Positions 13,005 to 24,600 of a stretch of DNA of 64,000 nucleotides are shown here, piece after piece. The DNA comes from Membranipora membranacea (taxonomy: Eukaryota; Bryozoa; Gymnolaemata; Cheilostomatida; Membraniporidae): assembly GCA_914767715.1 (NCBI GenBank), contig OU612073.1, forward strand, positions 24,180,001 through 24,244,000, written 5' to 3'. Each line of letters opens with the position of its first letter. The first letter of the stretch is position 1. The position numbers and the translations under genes are program-made. The notes beneath the pieces are model-generated. The model ran no database searches. It saw only the letters and a list, made by a program, of their open reading frames with translations, and was not told where the DNA came from.

Positions 13005-13129
13005 ATGGTTGCACTAGTCTAAGTGCCCAGACTCCAAGGCGCAGGGAGTTACTTGCGCAAACTATTATAGTTTGCGCAAGCAACTCCCTGCGCCTTGGAG
13101 TCTGAGCACTTAGACTATGGTTGCACTAG
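13005..13129. mobile_element. foldback (palindromic) element with 11-13 bp target duplication
   Basis: Arms 13016-13065 and 13067-13116 are inverted repeats of 50 bp with two mismatches and a single-base spacer. They are flanked by the direct repeat atggttgcactag (13005-13017 and 13117-13129), which overlaps the arm end by two bases. The DNA would fold into a nearly perfect cruciform. A direct repeat at both ends indicates insertion as a mobile unit rather than local inversion. Confidence 0.85.
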
Positions 13130-14179
13130 CTTGCCATGCACTTCTAGTAGCTTGACTCAGGAGGCTCTACTGTTCGTGGAGCAAGTCGATTGAATAATAT
13201 AAAACTCAAGCACTTTCTAGACGATCAAATGTTTGACAAAGGTGAAAAAACCTATATATACATGAAATTACAACTAAACTACACATGAATAAAAATTTTG
13301 TTGAGATATTAATCATTGAAATAAGATGGGAAACCAATCAAGACCATTTGTGCCTAAGACTTATTTCCACATTTGAAGTTGAATGATGAGATTTCCTGCT
13401 AAATTACTGAATTCGAATCATTTAATTCATGACCAGAATATTTTGTAAAATGTAGTATTAACAATTTATGATCTTTGGTAATCACAGTATTAGGCTACCA
13501 GTAGCAGATTATAATTGTACTTGTTGCATTTGGGACATAGGATTATTGTGCCTCATACATCGATTGAATTGAAAGCTTGTTATAGAAGAGGCTTTGTTTA
13601 GACAAAGAGAGTATATCAAAGGCTAAGGTCTCTGGTGTATTGCGCAATCGTAAGGACACATCAGGCATACTTTCAAAAAACAGATATACATGTTACATTT
13701 TGCTTGCATGCAACTTACAATGATGCAAAAATCGGCATATCTGGACAGCCCTATTCTGAATAACCAAAAGAAATTTGGAAGTAATCGGACTATTGGAAGT
13801 AGGTGTGCGATACATTACTTTGATAGTAACGGCTGTTTTTTGTAGATTTCTTTGAGAAATAATATTTTTTTAAATATTATTGTGGCTCATTGGGTTTATA
13901 TTGGTATAATACATAATTATATGTGGGTTTAGTTCAACCAAGTTAAATACACTCCCCTAGAGTGAAGTTCAAAGTTTGGTCAGGAGGAGATAATCACCAA
14001 AATCAGCCAATACTTTTAATGAACTGAGTGTGTATTGCTAGCCTAAGCTCAGAAGAGAGAATGGAAAAATTGCTAATAATGCAGAGCTAGGTATATCTTT
14101 TTCGATCATGTCTGTTTGATAAAATCTGAGTTGTCCTCTCTTTTAGCCTGATGTAGATGCCAATTATTTACGACAAAAG
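13130..14179. other. non-coding stretch
   Basis: No gene or clear repeat was recognised. Confidence 0.4.
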
Positions 14180-14435
14180 CTCTATCGATCAGCATACTGC
14201 TTGCAGATCGACTCTGTGATACGAGTCTCTCTGCACCGTAGCGACAATGCCACAAACTGGCCCAAATGACCTAATTACACTTTGCTTATAGAAGCTCACT
14301 TTTACCCAGTTCGGGCCGGTTCAGAACTATAATTTAGGAACTCAAGCACATTTGAATTAGTTCAGTCGCTACGGTGCAAAGATAACCAACCTGAATTGAT
14401 TGGTGCACATGCGCAAAGTGATCGATCAGAGATAC
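14180..14435. repeat. inverted repeat pair related to the 9.25-kb MITE
   Basis: tgcaccgtagcgac at 14232-14245 is repeated inverted at 14365-14378, and an outer pair around tctatcgatca (14181) and tgatcgatcagag (14419) extends the symmetry. The right half (gaattagttcag..gtgca..gcacatgcgca) resembles the element at 9254-9410. It is probably two inverted, decayed copies of one MITE family. Confidence 0.6.
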
Positions 14436-14747
14436 ACATGTTAATAGTGTAATCTCGAAATCAGTGGGAAGTCGATATCCAATCAACCCGTTGGTTTTCT
14501 GAAGCCAATACCTAGACTATCAATCAACAATGGCAAGATTATGCAAGTAAGCTGAAGCCATAGAGATAGGGATAACTCTATGGCTGAAGCAAAGATGCGT
14601 TTTTTGATAACCTGATAAGGTCAACAGGTGTTTGAAAAACCATAAATGCCTACAGCTAGCGTTTTGCGTTTAAAACTCAATTAGTGTCAAATAAGCGTTC
14701 AAAAAACGCTTTATGCGTACAGGTTGGCAAGTATGCCCCAAGTATGT

Positions 14748-15230
14748 CCAAAAATTTGTTTGAAAACTTGCTGTCAAATGGCTGAATATGAGACTGGTAT
14801 TAAACTCCGCAATAAATCATTGAATGTTTTTAATGTGGCTGAGAAATAATTGGCTGCTGTTTGATGTGTAGCTTATGGCGGACTTTTATTCTTGATGATG
14901 AAATTGACCTATTTTGAGGGCATTGACCTATTTTTTGAATATTAGTGCCCACCGCAGCAGAGCCAAGTATGTAGATGAGGCAGTCTCTCTATCTTCCTAA
15001 TCCATTCCGTTGATGACTCCAGGGAAGACTTAACTACTACGAAATATGGACCATGATTTCTTTTGGAACTTGGAAGGTAACCACCATTTCAAGTCGTAAA
15101 AATCAATTTTCGATCAAATTTAGTTGTATGACAACAGAAAAGATCACCATCACCACACACAGCAGCTAGCTATCTAGCCTGAGCACCCAAAGCTCTTGCC
15201 TCGCCCCCCCCTGCCTAACGGAGGGGGGCC
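14748..15230. repeat. segmental duplicate of 17220-18280, without gene B exon 2
   Basis: Starts with gtccaaaaatttgtttgaa, as at 17221. After about 65 bp it jumps to the homologue of 17876 (aataaatcat..gaatgttttt) and continues to the C-rich tract near 15205, which corresponds to 18259. The skipped part, about 17280-17870, holds exon 2 of PLAC8 gene B. Confidence 0.85.
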
Positions 15231-15444
15231 CCCTGGTCTGGTAAGAAGGTATCTTATTTTGACATATCATCAAATCGTTCAATTAAAGGATATAAGGAAA
15301 TAAGCTAGCTTTTTGTGTGATAACACAGTCCAAATTAGGCTGTTAGACAAAACTCAAGTGTGAAAGTATATTAGCCTACCATTGTTATTTTGTTATTTTG
15401 CTATTTTTGACAGTTTTTTGCATTTGAAGAAAAACCATAGGGTG

Positions 15445-17195
15445 ACAAATACCTTCACGCATTGAATCGAAAATTCAGAAAGCTGTCAGTGTCAGCCAGC
15501 CAGCAGATCGTCTAGATCTTGATCAAAGCAACAGGCGGGTTTCGTTTACACCTAATTTATCAAAAACATGATATCTTAGAGCTCATGAACGTATAGACTG
15601 TGCTCTCTGTCAGGCCAATGATACCAAATAACACAATGAAAGTGGTATATCTTGATAGATGCTTTATTTTTGTATTTAATGTAAAGCAAGTTAAAATGGC
15701 GTTACAGAAATGTTAACCTAGCCACACCGGAGTAAGAGCAATGGAACTGTGATCTGTTAGATACAAATATGAAAATATGGGGTCAGCAGGAATAAACCCC
15801 TCACAACTCATAGACAGGGTTATTCAAACAAAGAGAGAACTGTAAAAAAAAACAAGAAATCTGCCACAAAGAATATTAAAAAAAACAAAATTTGCTATTT
15901 CAATCTGATTTATCTTTACAGGCAAAAATACCCAGAAACCAAGACAAACTAATGGCACAGCTGAAACGTGTGATATTGTAAGAAACTCTCAGCGGGACAG
16001 ACAGCTGGGTGTGGGGTGTCTCGTTGTATCTTGCTGTGTATTGTAGTATGAGCATCTATGTTGGATGTAAAGAGATGAGTTTACAGACCGACGTGGTCGA
16101 GCTCTCTGTCTAGCTGGCAGACAGCACACTCAGCACAGCAAGCTACGGTACAGTAATCACTACAGATGGAACCCTGTAACAATAACAACAACAAGCATTA
16201 ACAAACCAAAAAACTAGCATTACCATACACCACAACTAGCATCAACGTGGGATACAGTGTGGCGGGTCAGAACATAAAATCACAAACCTAATGAAAATTT
16301 TGAAAAGTCTCTGTTTTCAACAAGTCCCCCATTGCATTATCACTGAATAAATTGTAAAAATCTAATATTGATCAGTGAAATGAACCTGAATGAACTTTTT
16401 TATTCAATGTTTCCTTGAGTTTGTTACTAGTCACATGTGGACAAGGTTCATGGGCGTAGACCTGTCGGATTTCTACTTATGCCATACTTGAGATTTGAGA
16501 TAGTGTGCATGGCGACTAACACAACATAGCGGTCTGTTACAATGGTCAGTCATGCAGAGGTAGAGTGGACAAGGTATGTCTTGGAGCGCCCACATACGTA
16601 CCTTGTCCTTGTCTTACTGAGTTCTACTTTCACCACACTTAAGATAGTGGACATGGTGACTACCACAACAAAGGGCTTTCAACAGCTTAAGTCACAAACA
16701 TCGTGATTTTCAGATCACATGTGTTTGTGATAAAGCTTGACCAGCATTTTTAGTGACAATCCGCCATCTAGGGATATAAAAATGTCCTGACACTCATTGA
16801 CCACTCACGACCACTGCATGTTTGGACAGATATCTGTCCTTTAATCAAACATCATTTTTTTCAAATTTTGATTTGTTCAGTTTCAAGTCGGTGGGGAGTC
16901 TTTACTGTTACTTTGTTGTAGAACATAAGTTTTGAATATTTTGCAAGATTTGATGCACCATTCGTGATGAAAAAGTCTATCTTATCATCTGATCTATGGG
17001 TGATTGTGCTTTGTCTTAGTTTGGCCACCCTAATGAGTAAACAAAGTACTCTATAATTATACAGATAAAGCTACTTACGCCCCATTATACAGCTTATTTA
17101 TGGGCCTAACACTGATTGCCTCTATGTAAACTGACTGTACTATCCACTGATGATGAATGAGTTACTCGGCATATACAATTTATGAGCCCAGCAGT
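15445..17195. repeat. segmental duplicate, partner of 5455-8581
   Basis: This copy retains gene B exon 3 and is free of the LINE found in the partner; the site (aaagtggtat|atcttgatag) is intact near 15652. Together the copies show that the block was duplicated before the LINE arrived. Confidence 0.85.
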
Positions 17196-19453
17196 AGACA
17201 CCCTGGATGTAAAATGATCCTGTCCAAAAATTTGTTTGAAGAGTTGCTGTCAAATGGACTGAATATGAGACTGGTATTATGATTTTTTTGATTTGGATCA
17301 TTTTGTTTTGTCTCGTGGGGTCAGTAGATTTTAGTGTTGTCGGTGCAAATGTAATTGAGACACTATGAGAGAGCAACTATTCTGAGCCCAAGCTCAGTGA
17401 GCTCAGCTGTGCTAGTTGCTAAAATACATGCGATAAATTCATAGTTAGCATGTAAGATTACTTACATTGATTCCATACATGGTCCTCAGTTTGGTTCTCA
17501 GAGCGATCCATGTGACTGGAGCTAAGCAGCATCCGACACAGCATCCGTTCTCTCCCATCCTAGAGGCCACCTTACAGGCGGCACATGGCAGGCAGAAGAA
17601 CGCGCAGATGCCTGTCAAAAGAAAAAAATTATAATTAGTGATGATATATATGTCTGTGAAACAAGGGCCTTCAGGAGTAAATGTTTGCTAGACACCATTT
17701 TTGCTATTTACACAATTTCAAGCCTGCCCAGGATAGCAGGCTTTTCATCCTACAAATACTAGGGTATGCTTTCACCAAATCTATAAAGCGAGTTTGTTTT
17801 GATGATCTGACCTGAAAAAAGCGTTCTAGGTGTTGAGAGGCTGAGCCAAAAGATCTCAAGTAATATTGTTTACGAACTCCACAATAAATCATGGAATGTT
17901 TTTAATGTGGCTGAGAAATAATTGGCTGCTGTTTGATGCGTAGCTTATGGCGGCGACTTGAAATTGACCTATTTTGAGGGCATTGACCTATTTTTTTAAT
18001 ATTAGTGCCTGCGCAGCAGAGCCAAGTATGTAGATGAGGCAGTCCCTCTATCTTCCTAATCCATTCCGTTGATGACTCCAGGGAAGACCTAACTACTACG
18101 GAATATGGACCATGATTTCTTTTGGAACTTGAAAGGTAACCACCATTTCAAGTCGTAAAAATCAATTTTCGATAAAATTTAGTATGACAACAGAAAAGAT
18201 CACGATCACCACACACAGAAGCTAGGTATCTAGCCTGAGCACCCAAAGCTCTTGCCTCGCCCCCCCCCCCCCCGCCTGAATTTTTGTATTTGAAGGAAAA
18301 CCACAGAGTGACAAATTTTCATCACGCTGACATCATACACCCATTTTATGTATAGTATTGACATAGCTGCAGGGAATATTTTAGATTTGGCAGCAGGCAT
18401 TAAATCCAGGCCCAGATATACCTCTGTGTTGTTTGAATATATTGCACAATTTCCTTCTTTGCACCTTTGATGATCATTAAGCTGTAATCGGCGGCCTGGT
18501 GATGGAGATATGAGATTTCTAGGTTATTTTACTACAGAGTGGCCGAGTGAAATGATGATAGTCTAACTCAAATATCATATTATCATATCAGAAGTTTATG
18601 GATGTTATAATGAAGTAATAATTGCTGAGGCAGCCAGCATCAATTGTTTATGTTTAGAGTATTAGACTGTTTAGTATTGTAGTGTATTGTATTGTGTTTA
18701 GAGTAATGTATGTTTAGAGTCTGGACCGACTGAGAGTTGTAAACACAATTTCTGTGAGCTTATACTGTCAGAAAAATCAGAACCATCCCCGTATTTGCTA
18801 TATGTTTAGTACTGACAATGCCGTAGGATCCAAACATGTTTTTACTACCATATTAACTAATATTCTTTGGCGGCGGTTATCGCTTAATCATTGAATCATT
18901 TGGATTTGACATACACCCACAGTATCGAATATATAGATAGAATCAGCCATTGAGATGGTCAACCATGATTGCGGAATCATGGTACTTTTATATATGCAAA
19001 GATCTATCAATGGGCTGTACAAAAATTGCACTGAGGCACTGCGTTGTAATTCAATGGCATTGCAAAAAAAGTTGTCATTTGACAATGACACTGTCTCACT
19101 TATTTTCATCGTGTTTACTAAATATATAAGACTGCTTACATGATTTGCAGTCAGAGAAACAATCAAAGAGACCGCTGGAGAATTCTCTCTGGTTCTGTGG
19201 AGCGGCAGACACTAAAACAACAAATTAATATTTAACGATGCGCTAAAGAATATTTCTAGCTTAAAAACTTTTTGGGTTAAAGACTTCATCACAAGCGATC
19301 AACGCCTGAACATAAAATGTATTAAAATTAACGAAACAACTGGATATAATTTGAGTTTTAACCAATACTATAATAAACTAATATGTGCTGATTTACAGCA
19401 AGATATCAAAAACAATATTACTTCGTTTTTTCAATGATGAATGATTACTTACT
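16081..19453 (-). CDS. PLAC8-family cysteine-rich protein, gene B (split start codon)
   Basis: Coding exons (minus): 19211-19140, 17611-17466, 16173-16081 (stop TAA). The first coding exon follows TTTTAG and begins TG-TCT-GCC; with a preceding A it reads ATG. A candidate 5' UTR exon ends in A at 19453, followed by GTAAGT. The product is about 103 residues: SAAPQNQREFSSGLFDC, then CLPCAACKVASRMGENGC, RTKLRTMYGIN, and a last exon with CSDYC and CAVCQLDRELDHVGL. This is close to the shortest possible PLAC8 protein, essentially the domain alone. Introns of 1.3-1.5 kb are built from duplicated sequence. A tttatt at 15663 (AATAAA on the minus strand) could be the poly(A) signal. Function is unknown; members of the family are small Cys-rich, often membrane-associated proteins. 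The UTR exon is inferred. Confidence 0.87.
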
Positions 19454-21642
19454 TTTAATTTTGAGAGTTTATATTTTTCCTGATTTTAAGACAAACGCAA
19501 TATACCGCTTACAGCTGTACTGAGATACTAATCGCCGGCAAACCTACTACACCTATACCATAAAACAATCGGCCGACCGCAGAATCTAGGTCACACAAGA
19601 GAAGGGGCGTATGTATAAGTGACATCACATACCTAATATATATTATAAATATAGTAACAGATAACACGAATGGTTTCTAATGGTATGATCTAAAGAGCAA
19701 ATACAGCTATATACAGTGTTAACGTAATATCAAACCTTATCAAGTACTGATGTGCAGGTCCATGAGCCAATCAGAATGGGCGCTGGTAATGAAATCAAAA
19801 GTGGCTTAGCTGGCGGGTAGGGTATCACGCTGAGTAGGAAGATAATGTTAGAGTAGTAATTTGGATAAGGTCAGCTATGAGCGGATGTATAGAGGGGTGA
19901 GGGGAAGGGTCTGTATAGTTGGGACAAAGGAGTTCACATTCTTAACATATGATGATGTTGATAGAACCCTACATGTGAACAACCTGAAATTGAGATTAAC
20001 AAATTACGATGAGATTAACAAATCCTGTGAAAACAGGACCGTTTTATTGTCATCTCACCTCAGTATGGCTTGCTTTATCCAATTAATACCACTTCTTATT
20101 TTGTCTAAGATGTCAGAGATGTGCAATTCACTGTATTTGTTTTACCAGAAGTTGACAGGAGAAACGAATGTTTGGAGCTAAAAGTATTGCTGCGAAAGAC
20201 AAGGGACATCAGAGGTGTAACTCAATGGTCACATATTTCTCTACCAGTTAGTGTTAACACAGGATCGATTAATATCAATCCCTGAAAAATACCCTGACCA
20301 TTACTCTTGGTCAAACAATGTGAGTCCTGTACCCGGGATGTTAATATTCGCTGGGCGAAATCATTAGACATTAGAAGTTTTAGGTCGATTTGAACAAAAT
20401 TGAACATCGTTCCTTTTCCTATTGTGCCAATCCAACATCGATGGCCCTACATGCTATCCATTTGGTCTTCATTTGAGAATTTCATATTCCCATTTTAAAA
20501 TTTAACATTGACGGATTTGATTAAAAAATAGCTTGTGAAATTCAGCAAATTTCTAACAAAATTCAGCAATTCTTATGAAAGATCTCCTCCAATAGTAACT
20601 ATAATGACAACACTATATACAGGCAGTGTTAGGATAATATCACAGAGTACAGAGTTACAGAGTTACTTTGTGATATTGTGTAATGCAGTGTATCTGTTTT
20701 TGATGTGGAGATTCTCAGATAATTTCACAGCCGGTTGGTTCTGATCTTATATTGGGGTTAGTGACCTCTTTACGGAGATCTCATTAACCAGGCATCAAAT
20801 TCATGTCTCCATATTCATGGTAATTCATGGTAATTCATGGTAATAATGCATACCATGTAAGTCATTGATAACCATTCTGTATCCCATGGTGATGTGATTG
20901 AATTCAAGATCTCCTTGGTTAGCTCACATTTCATGCGCTAGAATTTTTTGGTTTCAGCCAAATCATAGCAGTTAATTAACAACATAAAAGAAGCGAAGCT
21001 AGTTCAAAAGGCTCAAAATGTCAATTATATTTAACATTAAAATATCATTTCACTTACTTTCAAAAACATACATTATCATTTACCAAGTTTAAAAACAGTC
21101 AGTAAGCGGGTTTGTACAACAGCCCAACTCAACAGAAGCATGGCTTAACATATGCCGCCATTTTTGCATACCCATCAAGTACAATAATATTGTAGTGTAT
21201 TACAGAAATGGCTTAATTTATGTCGCCTTTCCCAGTCAAGAGTAAAATTATCATCAATCCAGGCTGTGTCCTTAATAGACCTCAGAAAACTAGACATGAA
21301 GTCAGTATCTACACTCTAAAACAGGCATACAGGCTGTATGGTGCTATTATAAGAGATGCGATCGGAGCAGAGTCGCCTACTATACTTTTGAAAACTCAAA
21401 CTTTATAATCAATGAGTCACCTAGTAACATGCTCTCAACTAGTGACCGCAATCTCATAGCAAAGGCTTTAAAGCTAGATAAAATACATAAATTCTGTGTA
21501 CATAGCTGATAAAACCGCCCCGTTGGTCAAGTATTGCCAGGGCATTGTATAAATGGTCAAAACTACTTCCATGCAAAAACGTCCCGATGATGATTTCCAA
21601 AAGAGAGCCAAGCCTCCGATCTCACATCCACAGATAGTTAGG
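19454..21642. other. intergenic stretch between gene B and the PATL1 homologue
   Basis: Two neighbouring minus-strand genes face each other's ends here. A 106-codon frame (19861-20181, plus) has no recognisable domain or splice context and I do not call it. The short direct repeat taattcatgg occurs near 20820-20840. Confidence 0.4.
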
Positions 21643-24600
21643 TCACACTGACTTCTTAAACCAAACATCGACCTTCTCTAAGACCTGATCACTGCCGCTG
21701 CGTTTAGTCAGATGGTCATACACTGACATTGGGATGGCCTTCAGCTTGGGTAGCGTCTCCAGTTTACTCAGAAATCGAAGGAAACTGTCCACAAATGAGT
21801 TCCTACAAAATAAATGACATGACACTTGTAATTCACAGACTAGGCAGTACATACCAGGAACGATATTAGCTCACAATGTCGGTATCTCAAGTGTCTCATG
21901 GAAGATAAAGATTTGGCAGAGATCCTACAGTAATAGTTCAGATAATTGATTGAGCAGCAGTAACCCATCAATGTTATATTTCATGCCCACCCTTTGTTGT
22001 TGGTATGTGACACTTTCGTATGGACAAGTTTTAGAGAGGGTGGGGGGGGGGTGAGATAACAGTGAGAATGCGATGGATTGGTGATACATCGCTGACAGCA
22101 GGGACAGTATTACTGAAGCCAAGTGTTTCTAATGAAATCATCATTACTGGAAATTTCATTCATTTTCTAGCATCATTATTTTTGGGTTTCTAAGAAATGT
22201 CAATCAATCAACTCAATCTATCTAGGCCATTCAAGGGAAAGGAGGGAGGGGTGTGGAGTAAATGGGATGTGTGGGGGGAGGAGTGTAAAGGGAGAGAGGG
22301 GGTTGAAGGAAGGAGTGTTGAGGGGGGGGGGAGTGTGTAGAGAAGGGAATGGTGATAACATACCATGACTGAGACTGCTCCTCAGATACATCTACAAATG
22401 CAGAGTAGATCTTCTCGGCTTGTTTAATCATCATTAGTACTAGATAACATCCAAACTAAAATCAGAAAAATGGAGAAATATTTAATACATACCCAGTATG
22501 TAAGTAATGCCTCCTCCATTTGAATGTGGAGAGAGAGATGTTACAAACTCTACTTCTTACTTCTAAACTTGTAAATTTTCAATGAAGAGTTTATAGACTG
22601 AGGCAGCAGCCGGGCAACTTCCTGTTAGAATGCTCCGAACCAGTTACAGAGTACAACTAGCCATAAAGGTTACTACCAAGCTATAATAATCAATTTAATA
22701 TAAAGATATGTAAATATATATAAATATTAATATATTGAATGTGTCTACAAAGCTTAGTTTAGACTGACTGTAATGTATGATGGTGCAGGGCTTCTTTGGC
22801 TCTTACATGTCTCTAATATTAGACAGAGGGAGGTATTGGGTATGATAGAGGAGAGAGGGGACCTGGATACAGGAGACGGGCCTGTGGTGTCGATAACTAG
22901 GATGGTTTGATGGTAAGTAAGCCCCTATCATATTAGATCTATACAGTTTAATTTGTGGGTGTGGATATAATATTAATGGCTTTGTTTCTATTTGTTATCA
23001 TTTCTCTAATACCTAGCACCACAACAGTGGAGTGACAAATATTGGAAGGCTGCTTACCCCAAACAAACAGTGACCTGGAGCAAACAGCAACCTGGAGCAA
23101 ACAGCCCGCTCAATGAACATCAAACATATTTCTAATTGACTAGATTGGCTGGTACCATTAACATCCCATTCAGTGTTCGGGTCTGATGTCATAATTAGTG
23201 ACCCACACACACCAAATCTCAGCACTGTCTGCTTGTATGCGCAGGCCTTGTTGAATGGTGTTATGTTTGGACACACAGTTAGGAGGAAACCATGTTAAAT
23301 AGAATAAATATAAATAATACATATCACTATTTACATAATAAGCGTGTTTGCAGTGAGAGAGTGTAGTTTATGGCAACACACTTCTATATGAGCCAAGTAT
23401 CTGAGCCCAATAATCATACAAAGAGCATTATCCGATATAACAGAGCCTAATAAAAGTCATAGTAAGTCAGTATATTGGTACATTATAGGCTGAGTGGGGA
23501 AACAAAATTAGATTAGCAAACTTATCCCCCTGACTAATACAAAGGAGTTTAGGAATACACACACACATTCCACACACACATTCCACACACACATTCCACA
23601 CACTACTTCCTCAAAGCCTTCCTTTGATCATACATGACAAGTTGGTAGACCCAGAAATCAGGAGGTCTCCGCGGACAAAGTCCCGACCCGGAGTACCACT
23701 CTGCGCGTCCCGCAGTGAAGGTGTAATCTGGCCCTTGTTGTCATTTACTTTAAGCCAACACTAGAGCGTTCATATTATGAAATGCCTAATTTTACCTGAT
23801 TTTACAAATTATATTGTTGCACTTTATCCGAACGAGGAGAGATAGTATGTTAATAGGCAATTATATATAGTTATATGTACTGTTGGGGTAGGAAAACATA
23901 GTTTTTTTTGCAATGAGAAGCTTAAAAAAGTCTTCGGGTGAAGGAAGCTGAGAAAAGGGAGGAAAAAGGGAGGAGATGGAAAATACCCCTAAAAACTGGG
24001 AGGCTCCCTACCAAAAAGGGAGACTTATCGGGTATGCCTTTGATGCTGGGATAAAATTCCACGAACAGATCAGTTTTGGTGCCATATTTTGTAAAAAGAC
24101 AAGCCAATAAATTATGTATGTCACAGCTTATTTCATGGTTTTGCTGGCTGAGGCATACCTTAGCTTGGACAGGCTGTCATTGGTGGGTGCCAAGGCTAGG
24201 CATACTTTATTTGTCAAACTTCCAAACAGAATAAGGTGATAAGATAATATCCCAATTTTCAAATTAATCACCACATTAAAATAGCTTATCTGGTGTTTTT
24301 TAGCAGGATGAAAGTGAAGTTAAATAATGCTTCTCATATTCAGCAAAGTCAGAAACTATTCTGTGTTTCCTTGCTATTGCTAATTGTACTTCTAGCCTAG
24401 CCTTGAACCTTTCATCTGTATAATGCCTAGCCTAGCCTAGCCTAGCCTAGCCTAGCCTAGCCTAGCCTAGCCTAGCCTAGCCTAGCCTAGCCTAGCCTAG
24501 CCTAGCCTAGCAATATATACAAAATAGTATGTCAATCAAGTCTCCTAAAATTTGGGCAATTAACTAACCAAACAATGTTTAGTGTATGAAAAGTCAACAA

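Noticed and set aside
18888-19166. 92-codon minus-strand ORF within the gene B locus
   Set aside because: It is intronic and overlaps the end of the first coding exon in another frame.
19861-20181. 106-codon ORF on the plus strand
   Set aside because: No domain, paralogue, splice context or poly(A) signal supports it.
24426-24510. Telomere-like repeat
   Set aside because: CCTAG is a pentamer unlike the animal TTAGGG/CCCTAA unit, and it lies within an intron.
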